Assembly (NCBI GenBank): GCA_017558005.1 | Contig: JAFYWN010000008.1 | Span: forward strand, 1-43,808 | Origin: Kiritimatiellia bacterium | GTDB lineage: Bacteria > Verrucomicrobiota > Kiritimatiellia > RFP12 > DVOR01 | Direction of reading: 5' to 3' | DNA length: 43,808 nt | Shown: positions 31,198 through 39,416 of the stretch, piece by piece | How positions within the stretch are numbered: the stretch's first letter is position 1 | Layout of the letters: the number at the start of each line of letters is the position of its first letter | Notes under the pieces: model-generated | What the model saw: only the letters and a program-made list of their open reading frames with translations | What the model was told of the DNA's origin: nothing | Databases searched by the model: none | Made by a program: the position numbers and the translations under genes

Positions 31198-33828
31198 TTA
31201 AATCACCAATTTCACCTTTGTCTTGCGGCCAATTGCATAAAAGGCGGCAGCAACGGCAGACAAGATTGCACACGGCGTAATCACCCAGAGGGGTTGGTGC
31301 CCCGTCGTAATCTGGAAGTACAGCGTAGCAACGCACCATCCCAACACCGTAAGATACGTGAAGAGAATCGTGCTATAGCCCCAACCAATCTCACGCACCA
31401 CGGTTGCCATCGCCGCCAAACAAGGCACGTAGAGCAAGACGAAGAGTAAGTAGGCAAAGGCGCGATTCTTGTCATTCATAAACTTCTGCTTCAGCGTCTC
31501 CATCAGCGAGGCATCACTTTCAAGTTCGCCCGAGATAGAATCCCGATAATACGCCTCCACCTGGTCATTGAAGGCGGCCACACCAGCTGCCACATCTACG
31601 CCGGGTTGCGTCACCGAGAGAGCCAACGTCCGCAATGTATTCGCCTTCTCCAAGCGATCCACCACCTCAGAGAGGGTGGCCTCTGCCGCCTCCAAGGAGG
31701 GCTGCAAGGTCGCATTCTGCGCCACCTGTGCGGCGATAGCATCGCGCATCATCGTTGCTTTCGCCAAGTCTGAGTGCAGGGTATCCAAATCCAAGACCGA
31801 CTCCAAAGCCTGCTGCAACTTCAAACGTCGCGCTGGCGAAAGATCGGGTTCAGCCATCTGCTTGATTAAGTGCATGGCCTGTTCATACTCAGAAGTGAAC
31901 ATCGTTACGCCCAAGGGATCTAAGAGCGTCCCCAAGAGTCCACCCAAAGCTTCGGGAATCGTGCAGAATGCTTCGACCACACCATCACGCAAGGTCGTCC
32001 CCATGCTGCCCCAGGTTAATTCGGCTTCACCCTCGGGTGCAGGCGCTTCGGCTTCGGCATCTGCCGTTGCGGCGGGGGCTTCAATCGCATAGAGCGTATT
32101 CAGGGCTGAGACCACCTGCTCCTTCGCGAACAAGCCAATGATCAACGCCACCGACCCTTGCCAATTGTCGGCTGTCACCCCCATGGGTTGGAAGACAGGC
32201 ACCATTGCGCGGCCTGCCCACTCCACCACGGAGATGGGACGATTCGATTCGCCCTTTGCGGCATAGATATTCGGCACCGTAATCTTATCGCACAGGTTCA
32301 ACAAGAGCACCATCAACGCCATCACCTGTCCTGCACGGAAGACAAAGTGACGTAAACGTCCCCATGCCTGCTTCAACACCGTGCTAAAGCGCGGGATGTG
32401 ATAAAGCGGCAATTCCAGAACAAAGGGAGCAGGTTCGCCCGTGAAGAGGGTGTGTTTAAGGAGAACGCCAGTGAGAATCGCCAACAAGATTCCGCTCAAG
32501 TAAATCGCGAAGACCATCGTACTCGAGCCCAAGCCAAAAAAGGCGGCACCAAAGAGCGCATACACTGGCAAACGCGCACCGCAGCTCATGAACGGCGTCA
32601 TAAAGATGGTCAACAAACGATCGCGACGGTTCGAGAGTGTACGCGTAGCCATAATCGCCGGCACAGTGCACCCAAATCCCACCAACATCGGCACAAATGC
32701 ACTCCCAGGCAACCCCAAAAAGCGCATTAAACGGTCCACTACATAGGCGGCTCGTGCCATATAGCCCGAGTCCTCTAAGACGGATAGGCCCATAAAGATG
32801 AAGAAGACGGGCGGAATGAAGGTCATCACCGTCTGAATGCCCGTCCCAAGACCATCCGCCAAGAGCGTAATCAACCACTGCGGCGCGTGGCAAAGCGTCA
32901 AGACATTGCCCAAGCCCGTCACGAAAATGGCGTCGCCCAAGACATCAAAGAAATCAATGAAGCACCCGCCCACTACCTGGGTCACCCAGAAGAGGAGATA
33001 CATAATTCCCAAGAAAATCGGGATGCCCAACCACCGATTTAACGCAAAACGGTCCAAAGTGCGCCCGAACTCCGTCCGTGCACGCGCCACCTGTCGCACA
33101 ATCCCACGGGTAATTTCCGCAATCTTATCGTAACGCGCATCGGCAATCAAAACGTCAGGCGTTGTGCCCAGCACCGCCTCTACCGAGTCAATGATTTCCT
33201 CAGCGCCAGGGATAATCCCCTCCAAACGATGCACCGCGAAATATTCAGGTTCACCCTCGCGATGTGCCTTAATAAAGGCCTGATTCAAAGACTCAGGATA
33301 AACGACCTGCGCTTGACGTTGCTTCGTGGCCAACGCCTCTTGAACGGCACGCTCCAACGCCTGACGGTTCGAACGACGTGCAATATTAGCAGAGACCACC
33401 GGAATGCCCAAGCGCTCCGAAAGGGCGGCCATATTCACCTTAAAGCCCTGACGCTCCAAAATGTCAGTCATCGAGAGCACCATGACCATCGGGATGCCAA
33501 GTTCCATCAATGCCAAGGTCAAATAGAGATTACGCTCCAAATTAACCGAGTCAACAATATTAATAATGATATCCGGTTCCCCACTCCGAGCATACTCAGA
33601 AGCGACACGTTCATCCTCAGAGACAGCATGCAACGAGTAGATGCCCGGCAAATCCACCAAGGTCATCATCTCGCCACCAGGGAGCGTAATCTCACCGAAC
33701 AACTTTTCAACCGTCACACCAGGCCAGTTACCCGTCACCTGATGCATGCCCGTCCAAGCATTAAAAAAGGTCGACTTACCCGTGTTCGGGTCGCCAACCA
33801 ATGCCGCCGTAATCGTACGCTTCGCCAT
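31198..33828 (-). CDS. feoB: Ferrous iron transporter FeoB
   Basis: This 876-residue inner-membrane protein imports Fe(II). The N-terminal G domain has G1 GDPNTGKS (residues 12-19) and G3 DLPG (59-62). The G4 position, usually NxxD, reads SMTD (119-122), a change expected to lower guanine-nucleotide affinity. Membrane segments with GCTVPAIMATRTL and FMSCGARLPVYALFG gate motifs follow. Between IGLFAKEQVVSALNTLY and the last helices lies a long, partly charged insertion (about 190 residues), which makes the protein about 100 longer than E. coli FeoB. Its ATG overlaps the feoA stop by one base (TAATG), indicating translational coupling. Confidence 0.96.
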   Translation of the reverse strand: MAKRTITAALVGDPNTGKSTFFNAWTGMHQVTGNWPGVTVEKLFGEITLPGGEMMTLVDLPGIYSLHAVSEDERVASEYARSGEPDIIINIVDSVNLERNLYLTLALMELGIPMVMVLSMTDILERQGFKVNMAALSERLGIPVVSANIARRSNRQALERAVQEALATKQRQAQVVYPESLNQAFIKAHREGEPEYFAVHRLEGIIPGAEEIIDSVEAVLGTTPDVLIADARYDKIAEITRGIVRQVARARTEFGRTLDRFALNRWLGIPIFLGIMYLLFWVTQVVGGCFIDFFDVLGDAIFVTGLGNVLTLCHAPQWLITLLADGLGTGIQTVMTFIPPVFFIFMGLSVLEDSGYMARAAYVVDRLMRFLGLPGSAFVPMLVGFGCTVPAIMATRTLSNRRDRLLTIFMTPFMSCGARLPVYALFGAAFFGLGSSTMVFAIYLSGILLAILTGVLLKHTLFTGEPAPFVLELPLYHIPRFSTVLKQAWGRLRHFVFRAGQVMALMVLLLNLCDKITVPNIYAAKGESNRPISVVEWAGRAMVPVFQPMGVTADNWQGSVALIIGLFAKEQVVSALNTLYAIEAPAATADAEAEAPAPEGEAELTWGSMGTTLRDGVVEAFCTIPEALGGLLGTLLDPLGVTMFTSEYEQAMHLIKQMAEPDLSPARRLKLQQALESVLDLDTLHSDLAKATMMRDAIAAQVAQNATLQPSLEAAEATLSEVVDRLEKANTLRTLALSVTQPGVDVAAGVAAFNDQVEAYYRDSISGELESDASLMETLKQKFMNDKNRAFAYLLFVLLYVPCLAAMATVVREIGWGYSTILFTYLTVLGWCVATLYFQITTGHQPLWVITPCAILSAVAAAFYAIGRKTKVKLVI

Positions 33829-34058
33829 TATTCCACCGCCTTCAACTGCAGAATCGTTGCTTCAGACCGACGCAAAGACAACTCAAACCCGCGCACCTTC
33901 AAGCGCAACGGATCCCCCATCGGTGCCACACCAATCAACTCAATCGTGGCGCCACGCGTCAAACCCAGCGCCAACAACTTGGCACGGTAACCTGCGGCCG
34001 TCTCCGTATAACCGGTAATTTCCGCGCGATCGCCAATCTTCATCTCTGTGATATCCAT
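33828..34058 (-). CDS. feoA: Ferrous iron transport accessory protein FeoA
   Basis: This 76-residue SH3-like protein supports FeoB function in the cytoplasm. Typical features are MKIGDRAEITGY at the start, LLALGLTRGATIELIGVAPMGDP in the middle and LRRSEATILQL at the end. Size is normal. AGAAGGTCC serves as Shine-Dalgarno. It is the first gene of the feoA-feoB-porin transcript, behind a promoter with two DtxR-type dyads. Confidence 0.95.
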   Translation of the reverse strand: MDITEMKIGDRAEITGYTETAAGYRAKLLALGLTRGATIELIGVAPMGDPLRLKVRGFELSLRRSEATILQLKAVE

Positions 34059-34126
34059 CGTTGGACCTTCTTAAAAATCGCTTTTCTGCCTCATTCAAAC
34101 GGCAGGTTTGTCTTTGAATGGCGCGA

Positions 34127-34176
34127 ATATTAGCATAGGCTAACAATCCTTGTCAAGCATTTTTAGTCTTGTCTAA
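34127..34176 (-). promoter_or_regulatory. feoA promoter with two DtxR-type operator dyads
   Basis: On the minus strand TTGACA (34156-34151) and TAATAT (34132-34127) are 18 bp apart. Two 14-bp TTAG-N6-CTAA dyads lie at 34130-34143 (over the -10 and spacer) and 34163-34176 (just upstream of the -35), 33 bp apart, about three helical turns. The pattern resembles DtxR/IdeR/MntR operators rather than a Fur box. Iron-dependent repression is the likely logic; no regulator gene is in the window. Confidence 0.68.
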
Positions 34177-34354
34177 CACTTTTCTCACGCGCGCATTTCT
34201 TTAATTTAGGTAGCGCGATCACTCCGTGTACCGCCGCTTTTTAAACCCACGCCCCTCCGCATGCACCCCTCAATCCCACTTGAACGCAACGGCATTCGCA
34301 TCGGCTCACCCCCTGCGAACGGAAGATTAAAATGTAAGGCTTTATTTTTATTTT

Positions 34355-34383
34355 TTGCGGTTTGAACGGTTTTGTGGTATACT
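34355..34383 (+). promoter_or_regulatory. aspS promoter
   Basis: TTGCGG (34355-34360) and TATACT (34378-34383) are 17 bp apart, with TGTGG before the -10. Transcription would start near 34390, which rules out the upstream in-frame ATG at 34362. Confidence 0.72.
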
Positions 34384-34415
34384 TCGCGCGTTTATTTTGT
34401 AGAAAGCGAGTCTTT

Positions 34416-36224
34416 ATGCATCCTTATCGCACCCATACTTGTAACGAACTCCGTGCTGCCGACGCCGGCAAAACCGCCCGCATTTCCGGTTGGGTCTTCC
34501 GTAAGCGTGACCACGGTGGTATTCTCTTTATCGACCTTCGCGACCATTACGGTCTGACGCAGGTGGTGGTTCACCCCAGCCGCGCCTTCTTCGCTGATGT
34601 GGAAAAGGTGAAGTTGGAGAGCGTGGTGACCTTCACGGGCAACGTGATCCTGCGCGAACCCTCGACGATCAATCCCGAATTGCCCACCGGCGAAATTGAA
34701 TTGGTGGCCGACGAGTGCGTGGTGGAATCCGCCGCTGAAACGACGCCCATCTACATCCCGGATGAAAACGAACCGGCAGAAGAACAGCGTTTGACCTATC
34801 GTTACCTTGACTTGCGTCGCGAACGCGTGCACAAGAACATCGTGTTGCGCTCCAAGCTCATCAGCTTCCTCCGCAAGGAAATGGAAGCTCAGGGCTTCAA
34901 CGAATACCAGACACCGATTTTGACCTGCTCCAGCCCTGAAGGCGCTCGTGACTACCTCGTGCCCTCCCGTGTGCACCATGGTAAGTTCTATGCCCTTCCT
35001 CAGGCTCCCCAGCTCTTCAAGCAGCTCTTGATGGTGGCAGGTTTTGACCGCTACTTCCAGATTGCACCTTGCTTCCGCGACGAAGACTCCCGCGCTGACC
35101 GTTCGCCGGGCGAATTCTATCAGCTCGATATTGAAATGAGCTACGCCACGCAGGAAGACGTCTTTGCCGTGGTGGAAAAGGTGTTGAGCAAGGCCTTCGC
35201 AGAATTCTCTCCTGCAGATTGGACCATTGACCAGGCACCCTTCCGTCGCATCCCCTACCGTGAAGCGATGCTCACCTACGGTTCGGACAAGCCCGACTTG
35301 CGCAACCCGCTCAAGATCATCGACGTTTCCGAGCTCTTCGGCAACTCTGGCTTCGGTGCATTCGCTAAGGCAGTGCAGAATGGCGCCATCGTCCGCGCGC
35401 TCCCCGTGCCGGGCATCAAGAACAAGCCCCGCAGCTTCTTTGACAAGCTTGAACCCTGGGCTAAGCAGGAACTCGGCGCTAAGGGTCTGGCCTATCTCGT
35501 TTGGGATACCGACAAGATTAAGGGCCCCATCGCAAAGTTCCTCACGCAGGAAGAACTTGATAAGCTCGCTGAAATGGCAGGTCTCAAGGACGGCGATGCG
35601 ATCTTCTTCATCTGCGACACCGCAGACAAGACCCCGACCATGATGGGCGCACTCCGCAAGAAGATGGGTATCGATCTCGACCTCATCGAGAAGAATGCCT
35701 ACCGCTTCTGCTGGATTACCGACTTCCCCTTCTTCGAAAAGGATCCGGAAACCGGCGCAACCATCTTCTCGCACAACCCCTTCTCGATGCCTCAGGGCGG
35801 CATGGACGCACTGCTCAACCAGAATCCGCTTGACATTCTGGCCTATCAGTACGACGTTGTCTGCAATGGTATCGAACTCTCCTCTGGTGCAGTGCGTAAC
35901 CATCGCCCCGAAATCATGTACAAGGCCTTCGAAATGGCGGGTTACGGTCCGGAAGTGGTGGAACAGAAGTTCGGCTGCCTCTTGAACGCATTCAAGTTCG
36001 GCGCACCGCCTCACGCAGGCGTGGCTCCTGGCGTTGACCGCATGGTCATGCTCCTCGCTGGCGAAGAAAACATTCGTGAAGTGATTGCCTTCCCGATGAA
36101 CCAGAAGGCAGAAGACCTCATGATGCACGCGCCTGCAGAAGTCACTGAAAAGCAGTTGCGCGAACTCCACATCACGGTGCGTCCGCACGGTGGCCAGCCC
36201 AAGCCCGCCACCCCGGCCAACTAA
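34416..36224 (+). CDS. aspS: Aspartyl-tRNA synthetase, bacterial type
   Basis: This 602-residue class II enzyme charges tRNA-Asp. An N-terminal OB fold binds the anticodon ([19 protein letters not shown]). Motif 2 contains [24 protein letters not shown]. The bacterial GAD insertion occupies about residues 300-420. Motif 3 is [26 protein letters not shown] near the C-terminus; these are named here as landmarks only. The ATG at 34416 gives the normal N-terminus (MHPYRTHTC) and lies after the promoter. Whether it also charges tRNA-Asn cannot be told; no gatCAB genes are seen. Confidence 0.96.
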   Translation: MHPYRTHTCNELRAADAGKTARISGWVFRKRDHGGILFIDLRDHYGLTQVVVHPSRAFFADVEKVKLESVVTFTGNVILREPSTINPELPTGEIELVADECVVESAAETTPIYIPDENEPAEEQRLTYRYLDLRRERVHKNIVLRSKLISFLRKEMEAQGFNEYQTPILTCSSPEGARDYLVPSRVHHGKFYALPQAPQLFKQLLMVAGFDRYFQIAPCFRDEDSRADRSPGEFYQLDIEMSYATQEDVFAVVEKVLSKAFAEFSPADWTIDQAPFRRIPYREAMLTYGSDKPDLRNPLKIIDVSELFGNSGFGAFAKAVQNGAIVRALPVPGIKNKPRSFFDKLEPWAKQELGAKGLAYLVWDTDKIKGPIAKFLTQEELDKLAEMAGLKDGDAIFFICDTADKTPTMMGALRKKMGIDLDLIEKNAYRFCWITDFPFFEKDPETGATIFSHNPFSMPQGGMDALLNQNPLDILAYQYDVVCNGIELSSGAVRNHRPEIMYKAFEMAGYGPEVVEQKFGCLLNAFKFGAPPHAGVAPGVDRMVMLLAGEENIREVIAFPMNQKAEDLMMHAPAEVTEKQLRELHITVRPHGGQPKPATPAN

Positions 36225-36249
36225 TCACCGTTAGCCAATGGCTTACAGC

Positions 36250-36290
36250 AACGGCACGGCCCTTGAAAAAAGGTCGTGCCGTTCTCTTTT
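36250..36290 (+). terminator. Intrinsic terminator of aspS
   Basis: AACGGCACG (36250-36258) pairs with CGTGCCGTT (36275-36283), with GCC/GGT pairing inside; TCTCTTTT follows. Confidence 0.85.
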
Positions 36291-36348
36291 ATCCAACCCA
36301 AAATAGAGACAAAATGTATACATTTACACATTTATTATTCGTTAATTG

Positions 36349-36377
36349 TTGACCCCGACAAAAATATCGGTTATTAT
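36349..36377 (+). promoter_or_regulatory. Promoter of the GH109-kinase-porter set
   Basis: TTGACC (36349-36354) and TATTAT (36372-36377) are exactly 17 bp apart. The spacer contains the small dyad CCGA-N8-TCGG, a possible operator. Confidence 0.72.
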
Positions 36378-36436
36378 TTATCTAACTTGTTCCATTGGGA
36401 TAGTCTTTGGATTACAGAAACTACAGGAGATAACCG

Positions 36437-37900
36437 ATGTGTTTTTTCTCGACCCGTAGAGGGTTTCTGAAAGCTTCTGGCATGGCGGGCGCAGCGACAA
36501 TGGTCGCTTCGCTCGGCGCGACTATTCCAACGCGCAAGCATGCCCACATCGGCAATTTAGCCTGTGCACCCCTTGAAACAGTCAAGGTCGGCGTCATTGG
36601 TCTTGGCATGCGCGGTCCTGGCGCAGTCTCTCGTCTTTCTGCAATCCCTGGCGTGCGTGTCACCGCACTCTCTGACCTCTACCAAGCCCGCGTGGATGCA
36701 CGCAATCGTTGGTTGGTAGACAACGGCTTTTCCTCTGCAAAGGCTTACTACGGCTCCGAAGATGAATGGAAAAAGCTCGTAGAAGACCCTGAAGTCAATC
36801 TCGTTTATGTCGCAAGCCCCTGGCAGATGCATGTGCCGATGGTGATGTATGCCATGGAATGTGGCAAACACGTCGCCTGCGAAGTGCCGATGGTCTTCTC
36901 GGTGGAAGAGTGTTGGCAAATCATCAATAAGGCCGAAGAAAAGCGCGTCCACTGCATGCTGTTGGAAAACTGCTGCTACGGCGAAAACGAAATGCTCGCA
37001 CTCAACTTGGTGCGCAAGAATATCCTCGGCACGCTCGTGCATGGTGAAGGCGCCTACATTCACGACCTGCGCAGTTGGAACTTCCGCGAAAACTCCTACG
37101 AAGGGTTTTGGCGTTTAAAGTGGAATGCCCAGCACACAGGTAATCCTTATGCCACCCATGGTCTCGGTCCAATTTGCCAATACATGAGCGTGGGGCGTGG
37201 CGACCAGATGCGTGTGCTCACAGCCATGAACTCGGGTAGCTTCGGTTTCAGCGAATACGTAAAGGCGCACCAGGCCGACATTGACGCACTCGCCGCGAAA
37301 TCCACTGGCGCGAAGTACGGCATGACCGACAAGGATGCATTGCGTGGTCCTTGGACGCAGGGGGATATGTCTACTGCGATTATTAAGACCGAATTGGGTC
37401 GCACCATCATGGTGCAGCACGACACCACCAGTCCTCGCCCCTACACCCGTCTCAATCTCATCAGTGGCACACGCGGTATCCTCAAGGATTACCCGTTGCA
37501 AATCGCACTTGACCCGAACTATCAAGCCCCGCACCTCGGTTGGGCAAACCAGGCGCAGTTGAATGAAATCCGCGCGAAGTATCGCCACCCCTTGTGGCGC
37601 GACTCCGGCGAAATCGCCAAGAAGATGGGCGGTCATGGCGGCATGGACTTCCTGATGGACCTCCGCCTCTGCTACTGCTTACAGAATGGCCTGCCGCTTG
37701 ATATCAATGTCTACGAATCTTGCCAGTGGTCCGTCATTGCAGAATTGACGGAAACCTCCGCCAAGAACGACGGCGCACCCATCGTGGTGCCTGATTTCAC
37801 CCGTGGCGCATGGAAGGAGATTCCTGCGCTCGGAATCGAAACCGTTCACATCAATCTCGATGCCGACAAGGCAAAGACCGATAAGCAACTTAGCGTCTAA
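36437..37900 (+). CDS. Tat-exported GH109-type glycosidase (Gfo/Idh/MocA fold)
   Basis: This 487-residue protein is probably an alpha-N-acetylgalactosaminidase of family GH109, which cleaves glycosides through a bound NAD. A twin-arginine signal (Arg7-Arg8-Gly-Phe-Leu-Lys) directs folded export. The NAD-binding GLGMRG is at residues 55-60. Family landmarks follow: SPWQMHVPMVMYAMECGKHV, LLENCCYGENEM and ATHGLGPICQYM with His241. Such enzymes remove terminal GalNAc from mucin O-glycans or blood-group A antigens. An own promoter precedes it, and it is 56 bp before the sugar kinase gene. A plain dehydrogenase role is the alternative. Confidence 0.85.
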   Translation: MCFFSTRRGFLKASGMAGAATMVASLGATIPTRKHAHIGNLACAPLETVKVGVIGLGMRGPGAVSRLSAIPGVRVTALSDLYQARVDARNRWLVDNGFSSAKAYYGSEDEWKKLVEDPEVNLVYVASPWQMHVPMVMYAMECGKHVACEVPMVFSVEECWQIINKAEEKRVHCMLLENCCYGENEMLALNLVRKNILGTLVHGEGAYIHDLRSWNFRENSYEGFWRLKWNAQHTGNPYATHGLGPICQYMSVGRGDQMRVLTAMNSGSFGFSEYVKAHQADIDALAAKSTGAKYGMTDKDALRGPWTQGDMSTAIIKTELGRTIMVQHDTTSPRPYTRLNLISGTRGILKDYPLQIALDPNYQAPHLGWANQAQLNEIRAKYRHPLWRDSGEIAKKMGGHGGMDFLMDLRLCYCLQNGLPLDINVYESCQWSVIAELTETSAKNDGAPIVVPDFTRGAWKEIPALGIETVHINLDADKAKTDKQLSV

Positions 37901-37956
37901 GTCGCTTACTTTCACTTAACCTGAACTTTTAACATCCAAAATAGAGGAGTAACAAC

Positions 37957-39348
37957 ATGTCCGACTGCACTTGCTGCACGCTTAAGTACACCCCTACCTA
38001 CGATCCTAACTTCAAGCCAGCTTTCCTCAAGCTCCGCAAGATTCGCGAAGCTGCTAAGGCTGACCCTGAAGCGGGTTTGATTGTCATCGCTATTGAACGC
38101 GATAACAACGCTGTTAATCGTTATGAACTGCCCTATCCGAAGGCAGCATTGGAATGCAAAGGCTTCCCGAAGTTCGTTGAACGCCTCGTGAAGTTTATGC
38201 TCTGGTCTGCAGGCGGCTACAAGATCATGATTGATGCTCCTGAAGCAGTCGTTGAAAAGATCAAGGCTGACTACACCGAAGATGGTGAACGTTCCTTTGA
38301 CTATGGCTTCTTCAAGACCGTCTATGGCCGTCCGATCGAAGTCATCGCAATGCCCGCCGCAGAAATCCCCGCTGGCCACGACCTCGCCATCTCCCTCGGT
38401 GGCAACATGAATGGCAACCGCATCGGTTTCGACCTCGGCGGCTCTGACTTCAAGTTGACCGCTATGGTCAATGGCGAAAGCGTCTGGCAGAAGGAAGTCC
38501 CGTGGGATCCCTACAATGCTACCGACGCCGCTTATCACTATGACCACATCAAGGCAGGCTTCGAAGAAACCCTTTCTCACCTCCCTGGTGGCAAGGTTGA
38601 TGCAATCGGTGGTTCCTCCGCTGGTGTGATCGTGGACAACGAACTCCGCCACGCTGGTCTCATCAAGGGCATCAAGGATCCTGACCAGTATCGTCAGGCC
38701 CAGCTCCTCTTCAAGCGCCTCAAGGCTGACTACGGCGTTCCGATGGAAGTGGCTAACGACGGTGACGTCTCCGCACTCGTCGGTCGCCTCGCACTCGGCA
38801 AGAAGGGTATCATCGGCCTCGCAATGGGCACCTCCGAAGCTGTCGGTTACATCGACAACTCCGAAAAGGGCGTGCTCACTGGCCGCATCTCCGAACTCGC
38901 CTTCGCTCCTGTGGACGTGAACTGCGACGCCGCTGTTGACCCCTGGTCGGGCGATGCTGGCGTGGGCGCTCTCTACTTCTCTCAGCAGGCCGTCAACAAG
39001 CTCGGCCTCGCAGCAGGTTTCCCCTTCAAGGAAGAAACCCTCCCCCTGCGCCTGAAGGAAGTCCAGAAGGCAATGGAAGCTGACGATCCTACCGCTGTTA
39101 AGATCTACGAAGACATCGGTATCTATCTCGGCTACACGCTCCCCTGGTACGCAGAATTCTACGATTACACCTCCCTCATGCTCCTCGGCCGTGTGTCTTC
39201 TGGTAAGGGCGGCGACCTCATCCTCGCCACCGCCAAGAAGGTCCTCACCGAAGAGTTCCCGGAATACAACATCGACATCTTTATGCCCGATGAACAGGTC
39301 CGCCGCCTCGGCCAGTCTGCCGCCGCAGCGTCCTTGCCTGAATGCTAA
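37957..39348 (+). CDS. ROK-like (ASKHA) sugar kinase with long N-terminal extension
   Basis: This 463-residue cytoplasmic protein probably phosphorylates a hexose or N-acetylhexosamine with ATP. The actin-like phosphate-1 loop DLGGS is at residues 159-163; GGSSAGVIVDNELR and the adenosine-side IGLAMGTSEAVGY follow. Asn267-Asp268 in VANDGD is the likely catalytic pair. About 150 residues before the kinase fold are not seen in standard ~300-residue ROK kinases, and the ROK zinc motif CxCGxxGCxE is absent; a CTCC near the N-terminus is unrelated. A strong GAGGAG Shine-Dalgarno precedes the ATG. It lies between the GH109 and sugar-porter genes, so it likely acts on the sugar they release and import. 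Confidence 0.78.
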   Translation: MSDCTCCTLKYTPTYDPNFKPAFLKLRKIREAAKADPEAGLIVIAIERDNNAVNRYELPYPKAALECKGFPKFVERLVKFMLWSAGGYKIMIDAPEAVVEKIKADYTEDGERSFDYGFFKTVYGRPIEVIAMPAAEIPAGHDLAISLGGNMNGNRIGFDLGGSDFKLTAMVNGESVWQKEVPWDPYNATDAAYHYDHIKAGFEETLSHLPGGKVDAIGGSSAGVIVDNELRHAGLIKGIKDPDQYRQAQLLFKRLKADYGVPMEVANDGDVSALVGRLALGKKGIIGLAMGTSEAVGYIDNSEKGVLTGRISELAFAPVDVNCDAAVDPWSGDAGVGALYFSQQAVNKLGLAAGFPFKEETLPLRLKEVQKAMEADDPTAVKIYEDIGIYLGYTLPWYAEFYDYTSLMLLGRVSSGKGGDLILATAKKVLTEEFPEYNIDIFMPDEQVRRLGQSAAAASLPEC

Positions 39349-39363
39349 TGATGTGATGCGTCT

Positions 39364-39390
39364 CACGCGCCGTGTACCCCACGGCGCGTG
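39364..39390 (+). other. Intercistronic hairpin between kinase and porter genes
   Basis: A perfect 11-bp stem CACGCGCCGTG (39364-39374)/CACGGCGCGTG (39380-39390) with a 5-nt loop and no T-run. It ends 26 bp before the porter ATG. It may protect or partially attenuate the transcript. Confidence 0.65.
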
Positions 39391-39416
39391 TGCCATTTCT
39401 CAAACAAGGAAAAGTT

